Of a stretch of 36,416 nt of DNA, positions 16,221 through 24,437 are shown one piece after another. The notes beneath the pieces were generated by a model that saw only the letters and a program-made list of their open reading frames with translations, ran no database searches and was not told the DNA's origin. The stretch's first letter is position 1; every line of letters begins with the position of its first letter. Both the position numbers and the translations under genes were made by a program. Source of the stretch: JAYZDB01 sp036338025 (GTDB lineage: Bacteria > Planctomycetota > UBA1135 > UBA2386); contig JAYZDB010000146.1 of the NCBI GenBank assembly GCA_036338025.1, forward strand, positions 1-36,416, read 5' to 3'.

Positions 16221-17666
16221 TCACCATCGCGAGATCAAGACCTTGCGGTCCGTGTAGAAGTCAAACGCCTCGCGGCCATGCGCCTTGAGGTCACCGAAGA
16301 AGGAGCCCTTGGCGCCTCCAAAACTAAAGAACGACATCGGCGCTGGCACACCGATATTGACGGCGGCCATGCTCGCCTCGACCTCATACTTGAACTGCCG
16401 CACGGCACTCCCGCTGTCGGTAAAGATCGAGGTTGCATTGGCGAGCGGATGCGCCGCGATCGTCGCGAGGGCTTCATCGAGGTCCGCCGCCTGCGAGATG
16501 CACAACACTGGTCCGAAGATCTCCTCCTGACCAATCACCATCTCTGGCGTCACCCCATCGAACAGCGAGGCTCCCAGGAAATGCCCCTTCGAGGGGACCT
16601 CCGCCTCGCGACCATCAACTACCAGGTCGGCGCCTTCTTCAACGCCCTTGGCGATGTAGCCAAGAACCTTGTCGAGATGCGCGGCGGAAACCAGCGGACC
16701 CATCGTCACCCCTGGTTGGCTACCATCGCCGACAACGACCTCTCCGGCCTTTTGTGCGAGACCCTCACGTAACCACGCGTGGCTGTCACCGACCGCCAAC
16801 GCAATGCTGCCGGCCAGGCAGCGCTCGCCGGCGCAACCATAAGATGACGCCGCCAGCGCAGTCACGGTCGCCTCCCGATCAGCGTCGGGCATGACGATCA
16901 TGAAGTTCTTGGCGCCACCGAGCGCCTGCACCCGTTTGCCCGTGGCAGACGCACCGCGGTAGACAAGCTCCGCGACCGGGCTGGAACCGACGAACGACAC
17001 GCCCTGGATACCGGGATGTTCGATCATCGCTTCGACAATCTCGCGCCCACCGTGCACCAGGTTGAGCACCCCCTCAGGGAATCCAGCTTCGTGAATCAAC
17101 TCCCAGAGGAACTGCTGACTGAGCGGCACCTGCTCCGATGGTTTGCAGACGAAGGTATTGCCACATGCCACCGCGTACGGGAAGAACCACAGCGGCACCA
17201 TCGCCGGGAAATTGAACGGCGCGATACAGGCAAACACCCCGAGCGGTTGCCGGATCGCCTCGCAGTCGATACCGCGGGCGACGTCCTCGAGGGAGTACCC
17301 CATCATCAACGAAGGTGCGCCGCAGGCGACCTCCACGCACTCGATCCCCCGCTGCACGCTACCGCGCGCCTCCGCGAGGGTCTTGCCATGCTCCCTGGTC
17401 ACGATCGCGGCCATTTCCTCGGCGTGCTGATCCATCAGGTATTTGAGTTTGAACAGGTAGCGCGCCCGCTCGACCGACGGCACGCGCCGCCATTCAGCGA
17501 AGGCCGCCTGGGCCGACTGCACCGCCGCATCGACCTCGGCCATGCCACCCATCGGTACATGAGCGAGGAGTTCTTCGGTGGCCGGGTTGCAGATCGGCAG
17601 GGTCTTCTCGGTCGAAGCGGAGCACCAATCTCCACCGATGTAGTTGCGAATCACCTCTGCGGTCAT
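16221..17666 (-). CDS. mmsA: CoA-acylating methylmalonate/malonate-semialdehyde dehydrogenase
   Basis: A 481-residue aldehyde dehydrogenase superfamily protein that would convert malonate semialdehyde to acetyl-CoA (or methylmalonate semialdehyde to propionyl-CoA) with NAD and CoA and loss of CO2. Seen: IAPFNFPAMVPLW with Asn151, FVGSSPVAE, and the catalytic Cys283 in GERCLA. The usual catalytic Glu motif ELGG is replaced by ALGGAKN (248-254), a mark of the MmsA/IolA group that uses CoA instead of water. It is the first gene of the six-gene operon. AGAGG (17675-17679) lies 8 bases before ATG 17666. It completes the route from pyrimidine base to acetyl-CoA. Confidence 0.94.
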   Translation of the reverse strand: MTAEVIRNYIGGDWCSASTEKTLPICNPATEELLAHVPMGGMAEVDAAVQSAQAAFAEWRRVPSVERARYLFKLKYLMDQHAEEMAAIVTREHGKTLAEARGSVQRGIECVEVACGAPSLMMGYSLEDVARGIDCEAIRQPLGVFACIAPFNFPAMVPLWFFPYAVACGNTFVCKPSEQVPLSQQFLWELIHEAGFPEGVLNLVHGGREIVEAMIEHPGIQGVSFVGSSPVAELVYRGASATGKRVQALGGAKNFMIVMPDADREATVTALAASSYGCAGERCLAGSIALAVGDSHAWLREGLAQKAGEVVVGDGSQPGVTMGPLVSAAHLDKVLGYIAKGVEEGADLVVDGREAEVPSKGHFLGASLFDGVTPEMVIGQEEIFGPVLCISQAADLDEALATIAAHPLANATSIFTDSGSAVRQFKYEVEASMAAVNIGVPAPMSFFSFGGAKGSFFGDLKAHGREAFDFYTDRKVLISRW

Positions 17667-17713
17667 GCCGATTGCCTCTGTGTCAGGTGTGAAGAGCCGT
17701 GCCCCCGGATTCC

Positions 17714-17730
17714 CGCCAGATCGGTTGGCG
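17714..17730. promoter_or_regulatory. Inverted repeat in leader of pyrimidine operon, possible operator
   Basis: CGCCA-N7-TGGCG lies just downstream of the predicted transcription start and about 48 bases before the mmsA start. This is a position where a repressor could block transcription. The arms are only 5 bp and GC-rich, so chance is a real alternative. No regulator gene is adjacent. Confidence 0.25.
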
Positions 17731-17744
17731 AGGGCGGCAGAGCG

Positions 17745-17773
17745 AGTCTATGGACCGGGTTACGGCAAGTCAA
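17745..17773 (-). promoter_or_regulatory. Sigma70-like promoter for the pyrimidine-degradation operon
   Basis: On the minus strand TTGACT (17768-17773) and TAGACT (17745-17750) are separated by exactly 17 bases. They match the -35 consensus at 5 of 6 positions and the -10 at 4 of 6. The predicted start near 17738 gives a leader of about 70 bases before mmsA, containing the inverted repeat and the ribosome-binding site. It is the only good promoter seen for the six genes. Confidence 0.45.
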
Positions 17774-17791
17774 AGCACCTGTTCCGTCTTG

Positions 17792-18529
17792 TCATCGCGA
17801 CCGCAGCAACAAGCGAATCGGGCCGGCCTTGCCATCTTCGACCTCGATCTCGAGCGGGCTGTCACCAGCCGTCACCAGGTCCGCGTGCCAGACCCGGACT
17901 CGGTAGCGACCATCGGGGACACCCGAGATGACGAAGCGACCCCGCTCGTCCGACTTGGCGAAGTACGGTGTCTCCACGACCTTGATGTGACCCGCCATCC
18001 AAGGATGGAAGTTACAGCCGATCGCCAACGCGCCGGGCTGGTCCCCGACGGCAAACCTCCACTCTCCGCCAGCTGGCATGTCGCGTTGATCAACGCTGCT
18101 GGCACCGCGCCGTACATGCACATTGTGTAGGATGAGATCGGAGTTCAAGAACCGGACCGAGCCACCGACCGGGACCACCACAAGGTGCGGCGCGTAGACC
18201 GAACCCGCCTGATCAACATCCACCGTCAAGGGCGGCTTCGCCGCCAGCGCCGCAGTCGCCGCGACCGACCCGAGCGTGATCACCGCATCAGCAATCCGAC
18301 CGTCCGCAGTGGCAAGCACGCGGGGCGGGTTCAGCTGCACAGCGACAACCGCCCTGCGCTTCTTCAAGAACCGCCCGGGCACCGGCCCGTCGTAGCCGAC
18401 CACACCGTGAACCGAACTCTCGCGAGCATCTTCAGGGCGATCCGCGACCTGCCCATCCTCGCCAGCCGTGCAAGCAACGAGAAGGACACCCGCCACCGAC
18501 ACCGACCAGAACAGCCGCGTCATTTGCAT
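17792..18529 (-). CDS. Cupredoxin-domain lipoprotein
   Basis: A 245-residue exported lipoprotein with leader ending in lipobox LLVAC (Cys20). A plastocyanin-like domain at about 100-185 has an apparent type-1 copper site: His135 in NSDLILHNVHV and CNFHPWM (Cys172, His175, Met178), with the usual C-x2-H-x2-M spacing. A carboxypeptidase-regulatory-like beta domain follows (about 185-243: SDERGRFVISGVPDGRYRV), so copper and a beta-sandwich are fused. This architecture is sometimes annotated methylamine utilisation protein. ATG 18529 is preferred because GGAG lies 8 bases upstream; ATG 18523, which forms ATGA with the preceding stop, is the alternative. It is the last gene of the redox operon. 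Confidence 0.85.
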   Translation of the reverse strand: MQMTRLFWSVSVAGVLLVACTAGEDGQVADRPEDARESSVHGVVGYDGPVPGRFLKKRRAVVAVQLNPPRVLATADGRIADAVITLGSVAATAALAAKPPLTVDVDQAGSVYAPHLVVVPVGGSVRFLNSDLILHNVHVRRGASSVDQRDMPAGGEWRFAVGDQPGALAIGCNFHPWMAGHIKVVETPYFAKSDERGRFVISGVPDGRYRVRVWHADLVTAGDSPLEIEVEDGKAGPIRLLLRSR

Positions 18530-19656
18530 CGCGGAAGCTCCGTGGGAAAGCTCCTCCCCACCGTCTCCAGCCAGCAATTTCCCTGGCCCTTGCCATTCCA
18601 GACCAGGTCGAGTCCAGCGGGGATCTGCGAAGTGGCCAGGCTCTCATGCGGACGCCCACCGTTGCGAGCGTATCGATTGTTCTCAATCCTGGTGCCGTCC
18701 GAATGAGGCTCGACATCGAGTTCACCGCGCAACTTCATGTCGCCAAGCGACATCACCGCGACGCCAAACGAGTCATTGTCGCGGATCTCGTTGTCAACCA
18801 CGTGGGTACGGTCCGCGGCGATGATGATCACACCACTGCCGTGTGGCACCTGACCGACCATACTGCCCTTGGCGCCCCAATTGAGCAGGTTGTTGGACCA
18901 CACCCGATTGCCTCGAACCACCGTATCCTCGCCCTTCTTCACCTGCAGGTTCGGCAAGACGAACACCAGGATTCCGGCTGTGTTGTGATGGCAGGAGTTG
19001 TTGGCGACGAGTGCATGGCTGGTGTTCTCGATCTCCAGACCAGCGACATTGGCAAAACACTCGTTGTTCCGGACCACGGCGCCCTCTGACTGGCCGACGT
19101 AGATGCCCGAATCGGAGCAGCGAGAGACCACACACCCCTCGATCAGGACGTTCCTGCAGCCAACCGGATAGAGGCCATAGAGGCCGACCTTGTCCGCTAC
19201 CAGGTCGCGCAAGACAACACCATTGCAATCGTTCGCCACCACACCATTGCCCTGGTAGTGGATCATGCGCAGTCCTTCGACAACGACATTGTCGCAACTG
19301 CGGATCTGTACGGCGTCGGGCCTCAGTTCGACCGTGCCGGCCTGACCGCGCTCGACCCGTGTACCATCCAGGACCGGGCGGCGCCCATCTTGGAACAGAC
19401 CCACGAGGGTGATGTTCGAGGTCTCGACCAGGACCGTCTCATGATAGGTCCCGGGTTCGATGCCGATGACGTCACCCTGCACCGCCCGGTCCACGGCAGC
19501 CTGGATCTTCTCACCGGCCTGGACCAGGATGGTAGGCTCATAGGTCACGCGGATCCTCGCCACTGCACCGGGTTCCGGCAGTTCCGCACCGCAGCCAACC
19601 GCCAGGATCACCGGAACAAGCAGAGCAAGAAAACCAAGCCGGGAACAATTCATCAT
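18520..19656 (-). CDS. NosD-like right-handed parallel beta-helix lipoprotein
   Basis: A 378-residue lipoprotein (leader with LAVGC lipobox, Cys22) built of repeated PbH1 coils. AAVDRAVQGDVIGIEPGTYHE (about 53-73) is the usual capping start, followed by many turns of the type NVVVEGL, NVLIEGC, GAVVRNNEC and HALVANNSC. The coils end near residue 340. The layout resembles the TIGR03805 parallel beta-helix family, as recalled, whose members sit next to di-heme cytochromes. The substrate or binding partner is unknown; NosD itself helps assemble the copper site of nitrous oxide reductase, so a role in metal or polysaccharide handling is only a guess. It starts at ATG 19656, sharing one base with the cytochrome stop (TGATG). 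Confidence 0.88.
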   Translation of the reverse strand: MMNCSRLGFLALLVPVILAVGCGAELPEPGAVARIRVTYEPTILVQAGEKIQAAVDRAVQGDVIGIEPGTYHETVLVETSNITLVGLFQDGRRPVLDGTRVERGQAGTVELRPDAVQIRSCDNVVVEGLRMIHYQGNGVVANDCNGVVLRDLVADKVGLYGLYPVGCRNVLIEGCVVSRCSDSGIYVGQSEGAVVRNNECFANVAGLEIENTSHALVANNSCHHNTAGILVFVLPNLQVKKGEDTVVRGNRVWSNNLLNWGAKGSMVGQVPHGSGVIIIAADRTHVVDNEIRDNDSFGVAVMSLGDMKLRGELDVEPHSDGTRIENNRYARNGGRPHESLATSQIPAGLDLVWNGKGQGNCWLETVGRSFPTELPRCK

Positions 19657-20729
19657 CAGGGCAGTCTGTCCGAAGTACGGGTCAGAGGCGCGACCACCGG
19701 CAAGCCCGATGGAACGCGAAAAGGGATCTGAGGCCGCCGCGACTCGTCGGTCAGGCTCCTCAGGAAGTTGACGAGATCCGTCCGGTCGTCTTCGTTGATC
19801 TCGAACGGTCGGATGAAGTCATCGACGAACAAGCCTTCGGCCAGGCGCTCGCGACCCCGCCCGGAGGCGTAGAAATCGATGACATCCTCGAGCGTCGCAA
19901 GCGATCCATCGTGCATGTAGGGGCCCGTCAGTGCGACGTTGCGCAGGCCCGGCACCTTGAAGGCACCGCGATAGAACGGGTGGTCAAGCAATGCACCCCG
20001 CCCAGGGTCGAAGGCCCGGCCAGGCGGATCGGGCAAGCCGGTGACCTTGAATTCCGACACCCGGAAGCTGGGCGGGACATGGCACTCGGAACACCGCGTC
20101 ATCGGTGACTGGAAGAGCTTCCAACCGCGGCGCGCCGAAGCACTCAGGGCCTCGATCTCACCGTCGAGGTAACGATCAAAGAGGCTGTCGTCGGCGGTCA
20201 GGCTGCGCTGGAAACCAGCTAGCGCCGCAACGAGATTCGTCAAGGACACAGCGGTCTCAGCAGGCGATCCCGGGAAGGCCCGGGCGAAGCGATCCCGGTA
20301 CTCCGGGATCGCCGTCAGTCTTGCGATCAAACGCCCTGGATCCGATGCCATCTCCTCGGGATGCGCGAGCACTTCCCTGGCCTGCGCCTCGAGGCTCGGC
20401 GCTCTCCCGTCCCAGAACAGGGTCTGAGACGCGCCGACATTCCACAGACTGGGTGCGTGGCGCCGCAACACCACGCCACCGTGGCGGGCTGGCCCAAAGC
20501 CCTCGCCACCTTGCCCCATCGCCCGTTGTCGCCCATCAGCGAAACCGAGGTCGGGGTGATGGCAGTGGGCACAAGACAGGTCACCTGAGCCCGAAAGAAG
20601 CGGATCGAAGAACAGCAGCCAACCCAACTCGATCCGTGCCATCGCCGGTGAGGACGCCGGCCAGGTCATTCCGACACCGGCGACGAAGGCCGTTGCGGTC
20701 AGTAACAGGGAAAACTTGCGGGGTCGCAT
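19656..20729 (-). CDS. MauG/CcpA-type di-heme c-type cytochrome
   Basis: A 357-residue periplasmic di-heme protein with an N-terminal signal or anchor (about 6-28). It has two heme c sites, CAHCH (Cys53, Cys56, His57) and CSECH (Cys213, Cys216, His217). Conserved surroundings include SLWNVGASQTLFWDGRAPSLEAQA (94-117), RNVALTGPYMHDGSL (263-277) with candidate distal Met272, and NEDDRTDLVNFLRSL. This is the family of bacterial cytochrome c peroxidase and MauG. The Met at the second-heme ligand position favours a peroxidase over MauG, which has Tyr. It is the first gene of the overlapping trio; the partner cupredoxin is a plausible electron donor or acceptor (inference). Confidence 0.92.
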   Translation of the reverse strand: MRPRKFSLLLTATAFVAGVGMTWPASSPAMARIELGWLLFFDPLLSGSGDLSCAHCHHPDLGFADGRQRAMGQGGEGFGPARHGGVVLRRHAPSLWNVGASQTLFWDGRAPSLEAQAREVLAHPEEMASDPGRLIARLTAIPEYRDRFARAFPGSPAETAVSLTNLVAALAGFQRSLTADDSLFDRYLDGEIEALSASARRGWKLFQSPMTRCSECHVPPSFRVSEFKVTGLPDPPGRAFDPGRGALLDHPFYRGAFKVPGLRNVALTGPYMHDGSLATLEDVIDFYASGRGRERLAEGLFVDDFIRPFEINEDDRTDLVNFLRSLTDESRRPQIPFRVPSGLPVVAPLTRTSDRLP

Positions 20730-20877
20730 CAGGCCACACTCTGGGATCCGCAGACTCTAACCGATGGGGAGAAGCAGGAAACGGCATCCACAGAACTCGA
20801 GGGAAACAGAGCAAGTCCCGATCAAACCGTTCGGAACCATCTGTCACCATCGGGCGGAATTCGCACACCGGGATGCG

Positions 20878-21954
20878 ATGAACCCCTACCTGCTTCTCGC
20901 CGCCGCCGAAGGCTGCGGCCCCGGCATGATCCCAGCCCTGCTAGACCCTGCCAGGGAACCCGCGGAACTGCTGGTCACGCCGCCACGCCTACCGCGAGCC
21001 GCCTGGAATCGCCTGCGGTCCAAACACCTGCGCGACGTGGCGGCTGCCAACCACGACCGCGCGATCGCCGCCGGCCTGACCGAGCTCACGCCGTCGGACC
21101 TCGCCTACCCAGACCGTCTTCAACGGTTGCCGCTGCGTCCAAACACTCTCTACGCGCGTGGGGACCTCACGCTGCTGACCAACCACCGAGCCGGCCTCGC
21201 CATCGTCGGGAGCCGCACGCACTCGGCCTACGGCGAAGCCGCCGCCCGTGACTTCGCCGGGGCCGCTGCCCGCGCCGGGGTGGTACTCTGGAGCGGGCTG
21301 GCGCTTGGTATCGACTCGATCGCCCACCGCGAAGCCCTCGCCCACGACACGCCAACAGTGGCGGTACTGGCCGGCGGGCTGGACACCATCTACCCGCAGT
21401 GCCACGCCGAACTGGCCGATCAGATCGTCGATGGCGGCGGCCTGCTGATCAGCGAAGCACCGCCTGGTTTGCGTGCCCAGCGCGGTCACTTCCCGCGCCG
21501 CAATCGCATCCTCGCCGCCGCCGCCCGGGCAGTCCTGGTTGTCGAAGCCGGTCTCCGCTCGGGATCTTTGCACACCGTGCGCTTTGCCGCCGACTTTGGC
21601 GTTCCGGTGTTCGCGGTGCCGGGGCCCTATACAAGTCCTCGTAGCATCGGGTGCCACACGCTCATCGCGCAAGGCGGGTCCATCGCAACCTCGCCGGAAG
21701 AGTTGCTGCGCAATCTTGGAATCGAGGCAAGCCTGCGAGACCCCGACTCGTCGACCCGATTCTTCGAAGACGCCGCCGACCAGGAGGCAGTGCTGCGAGA
21801 ACTACTGCAAGGTCCACGCCCTATGGATCTGGTGGCACGCGAGACCGGGCTGGCGCCAGCGAGATTCCTGGCGGCCGTGCTCAGCCTGACGGAGGAGCGC
21901 CGAATACACCAATTGCCAGGCGACCTGCTCGCCATCGTGCGCACAAACAGCTAG
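20878..21954 (+). CDS. dprA: DNA processing protein DprA
   Basis: A 358-residue DprA/Smf protein, which loads RecA on incoming single-stranded DNA in natural transformation. Rossmann-fold core: IVGSRTHSAYG (109-119), SGLALGIDSIAH (139-150), AVLAGGLDTIYP (162-173), HFPRRNRILAA (204-214), and SGSLHTVRFAADFGVPVFAVPG (228-249). A C-terminal winged-helix domain (about 300-348) follows. ATG 20878 is chosen because residues before it in the longer frame look noncoding. The stop lies in the CTAG shared with the convergent small membrane gene. No other competence genes are in the window. Confidence 0.95.
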   Translation: MNPYLLLAAAEGCGPGMIPALLDPAREPAELLVTPPRLPRAAWNRLRSKHLRDVAAANHDRAIAAGLTELTPSDLAYPDRLQRLPLRPNTLYARGDLTLLTNHRAGLAIVGSRTHSAYGEAAARDFAGAAARAGVVLWSGLALGIDSIAHREALAHDTPTVAVLAGGLDTIYPQCHAELADQIVDGGGLLISEAPPGLRAQRGHFPRRNRILAAAARAVLVVEAGLRSGSLHTVRFAADFGVPVFAVPGPYTSPRSIGCHTLIAQGGSIATSPEELLRNLGIEASLRDPDSSTRFFEDAADQEAVLRELLQGPRPMDLVARETGLAPARFLAAVLSLTEERRIHQLPGDLLAIVRTNS

Positions 21955-22136
21955 TCGATGAATAGCCAGAAACAGAGTTCCATGACCAGAACCAGGATCC
22001 CGGTCCAAGCGAGGAACTTGCCAGTCTTGCGCACGGAATCGCGCAGGATGTCGCCAGCATTGTCGTAGTGCTGTCCGGTGTACACGACCATGATCAAGAA
22101 CATCGCGACGGCGTAGATGACGAGGCGCACCAACAA
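21951..22136 (-). CDS. Small two-helix membrane protein
   Basis: A 61-residue protein starting at TTG 22136 (or TTG 22133 or GTG 22130). It has two hydrophobic helices (about 2-20 and 41-58) around a charged loop NAGDILRDSVRKTGK. Reality is supported by a perfect AGGAGG at 22150-22155, inside the end of the upstream gene, and by a tight 2-bp gap to that gene's stop. The CTAG stop tetranucleotide is shared with convergent dprA. The spacer to the TTG is 13 bases, longer than ideal. No family recognised. Confidence 0.6.
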   Translation of the reverse strand: MLVRLVIYAVAMFLIMVVYTGQHYDNAGDILRDSVRKTGKFLAWTGILVLVMELCFWLFID

Positions 22137-22138
22137 AA

Positions 22139-22945
22139 TCAGGGTGTCGCCTCCTTCCGTGCCGCCGTGTCGACCACCGTGTAGGCATCGATCATGACGA
22201 CAAGGTTCATCAGGCCCGCCACCGCGGTCAAAGTGCAGCCGAGGCTGTAGCGCTGGGGAATCGGGTCAGGGATCTCGAGCGCGCCCAGCCCGAGACCCGA
22301 GGCGAGGATGCCGCCACCGAACAGAGACTGCGGAATCCAGTAGGCATTGTGGAGGCCTCGATCGACGGTCACGAAGTCCGAGACAATCAACCCGATCAAG
22401 AACATGAGGATGACGGCGCCGCCCATCAAGTACGCCTTGTCTCGTTGGCCAGCCATGTAGTGACCGCTACCCGGCAAGATCCAACTCATTCCGGCGACCA
22501 GCGCACGGTTTTGCCGGGCTGGCGGCGGTGCCGACGCAAGAGTCTGCGCATCGGCAGCCCAAAAACAGGTAACCAGCCCCGATGCACTGGTGAGAAAGAA
22601 CCCGAGATGCTCCATCTCTCGCGGCAGGCGAACCAGGCGCAAGGCCTCATTCATCGCCGCCGGATTGTCCGGCATGTCACGGAGTAGGTTCGCGACAACC
22701 GTACAACCGAAATTCGGGGCCTCCGGAAGCAGGTTGAAGGGAACGAACCTGGCGAGGTGGGCGAGGAACGCAAACGGCTCGAACAAGACCCCGTGAAACA
22801 AGCGATCCCCGAGAATCGCCCAACCAGCGAAGAACATCCCGACACACATCAGCAGGGCGACCACTCCCCGCACCGGCTTGCCGAGCACGCAATGAGCCGA
22901 ACCGGGCAACAACAGGGTCAGGAGGATGGCGTTTACTGGTGTCAT
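22139..22945 (-). CDS. Polytopic membrane protein with repeated LPGS-H motif
   Basis: A 268-residue membrane protein with about five to six hydrophobic segments. Two similar blocks are visible: LLPGSAHCVLGKPVRG (12-27) and ILPGSGHYMAGQRDKA (156-171). Each is followed by a helix, suggesting an internal duplication like TM2-type or DUF6677-type proteins (family name recalled, not verified). Two long loops carry Pro and Arg. ATG 22945 starts it. The small membrane gene at 22136 follows after 2 bp, so both are probably one operon. The function is unknown. Confidence 0.75.
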   Translation of the reverse strand: MTPVNAILLTLLLPGSAHCVLGKPVRGVVALLMCVGMFFAGWAILGDRLFHGVLFEPFAFLAHLARFVPFNLLPEAPNFGCTVVANLLRDMPDNPAAMNEALRLVRLPREMEHLGFFLTSASGLVTCFWAADAQTLASAPPPARQNRALVAGMSWILPGSGHYMAGQRDKAYLMGGAVILMFLIGLIVSDFVTVDRGLHNAYWIPQSLFGGGILASGLGLGALEIPDPIPQRYSLGCTLTAVAGLMNLVVMIDAYTVVDTAARKEATP

Positions 22946-23015
22946 GGCTGACGGGCGCCGAGGGTAGCAACCGACGACAGCCGGAGCGAACCCAGATGTC
23001 CGGATAATCCGTCAG

Positions 23016-23033
23016 CCCCGCCGGCCGTCGGGG
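23016..23033 (-). terminator. Imperfect GC hairpin after C45 gene
   Basis: CCCCG...CGGGG arms flank a CGGCCG core with one mismatch pair, beginning 3 bp past the stop codon of the C45 gene. It fits a stem that could stop transcription before the membrane-protein gene, but no T-run follows. Confidence 0.3.
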
Positions 23034-23036
23034 ATC

Positions 23037-24392
23037 TCAGTTCGGCTGGGCAAAGACCTGATCGCGGGCCAGGCAGTAGCGCCGACCGGACCTCGTCGCG
23101 GCGGTAATACCCTCCGTCGCGTCGAACTCCCCGATCCCTAGTTCGAACACCCAGGGATCGTTGCGGAACACCAGGCTGTGCAGGGTCCCGGCCCGGAGCG
23201 CCGCCCGTTTGGGCCGTTTGTACTTTCGAGCAGCAGCAATGCCGCGGTCCACACTCCGCAGGTAGGACCACATGTCGGCTACGGTCGCCTTGCCGCCGTC
23301 CGCGAGCGTCTTGTCGATTTCCGCCAAGATCCCCTGACGACGATGCCGGGAATCCTTCGACACTCGCCGCTCGCCCTTGCGGGACAGGAAGTGGTTGGTG
23401 ACGACGCAGTATGGCGCCGGCTCACGCCAGCTGACCCTGGCCCGATCGGCTTCGAACACTCGCGCCGGCTGGCCAGCTACCGAAGTCGGCAAGACCACCC
23501 GTGTCAGGTAGCCGCGCGGTGCAGAGGTCTCCCGCAAGAACTCACTGGCCGCCTCGTACGCGTCCGAGACGTCGGAGTCGCGCAAAGTCTCGCGGGCCGC
23601 CATCGCGGTTGGGATGCAACCGGGCAGCGGCATCGAATCAGCCTTGCTATTTCCGACGTGCAGGAACGTCGCAACTCCGTCCTCGTTGATTCCCGTCACC
23701 ACCCCGACGTAGCCAGGCCAGGCGATCGACGCAAAGGCCTTGCCCTCGTGCGGATGTTGGACCAGCAGGATACACCGGTCGACCATGTATGGGCCGGTGA
23801 GCTTCCAATCGAAGTTCCGGCCCGTGAGCACCCCGCCGCCTTCAACCTGATCATCCCACAAGGTGGCTCCGGAGCAGCCCATCACCGTCAAGATGTCCAT
23901 GGCGTTGATCATCTCCAGGTCCAGCAAGTCCAGGTCGCGGCCAAAAGTCGTCATGTGCAGGTCTACCCCGAGCTGCTGGATTCCCGCAAACAGTGCCTTG
24001 ATCTCTTCACCGACATCCTTGGGGAACTTGACGATCGCCGGAAGCGCGACCCTCGCTCTCTGCAAGGAGTCCTTCTTGCGCGCAAAGCGGGCCGCCAGTT
24101 CGCGCTGCCCCATCTCGACAATCTCGCGACCCAGCAGTCGGGCGTGGGCCAATCCGCGCTCGGTGGGCGTACCCCACAGGCGTAGCACCTGCAAGCCATC
24201 GTGATCTTCGAGCCTGCCGTGCTCGACCTTCTCGACGACGCGGAACCGAGGTTCAGCGAGCTTGGCAGCTGGCTTCTTGGCCCCCTGCTGGATCGCGAGC
24301 TGGTAGCCGCCATCCGACTCGACAACGCAGCCGGGCAGGGCCAGCCCCAAGAACAGCGACCCAACACTGAGACCAAAGACCCGAATGTGCAT
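23037..24392 (-). CDS. C45-type Ntn-hydrolase (acyltransferase/autoprocessing) lipoprotein
   Basis: A 451-residue protein with a lipoprotein leader (LALPGC, Cys22). The family core is seen at MGCSGATLWD (171-180), where Cys173 would become the N-terminal nucleophile after self-cleavage. It is followed by GGGVLTGRNFDW (185-196) with the conserved Asn and Asp, then WPGYVGVVTGINEDGVA. This is the peptidase C45 (acyl-CoA:6-aminopenicillanate acyltransferase-like) fold; substrates in bacteria vary and are not predicted. Export as a lipoprotein points to an extracellular or periplasmic amide bond. ATG 24392; the 45-bp gap to DUF423 on the other strand must hold both starts. Confidence 0.85.
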   Translation of the reverse strand: MHIRVFGLSVGSLFLGLALPGCVVESDGGYQLAIQQGAKKPAAKLAEPRFRVVEKVEHGRLEDHDGLQVLRLWGTPTERGLAHARLLGREIVEMGQRELAARFARKKDSLQRARVALPAIVKFPKDVGEEIKALFAGIQQLGVDLHMTTFGRDLDLLDLEMINAMDILTVMGCSGATLWDDQVEGGGVLTGRNFDWKLTGPYMVDRCILLVQHPHEGKAFASIAWPGYVGVVTGINEDGVATFLHVGNSKADSMPLPGCIPTAMAARETLRDSDVSDAYEAASEFLRETSAPRGYLTRVVLPTSVAGQPARVFEADRARVSWREPAPYCVVTNHFLSRKGERRVSKDSRHRRQGILAEIDKTLADGGKATVADMWSYLRSVDRGIAAARKYKRPKRAALRAGTLHSLVFRNDPWVFELGIGEFDATEGITAATRSGRRYCLARDQVFAQPN

Positions 24393-24437
24393 GCTGGAAA
24401 GGATAGCGGCAGATCAGAACCATGGGATGATCCAATC

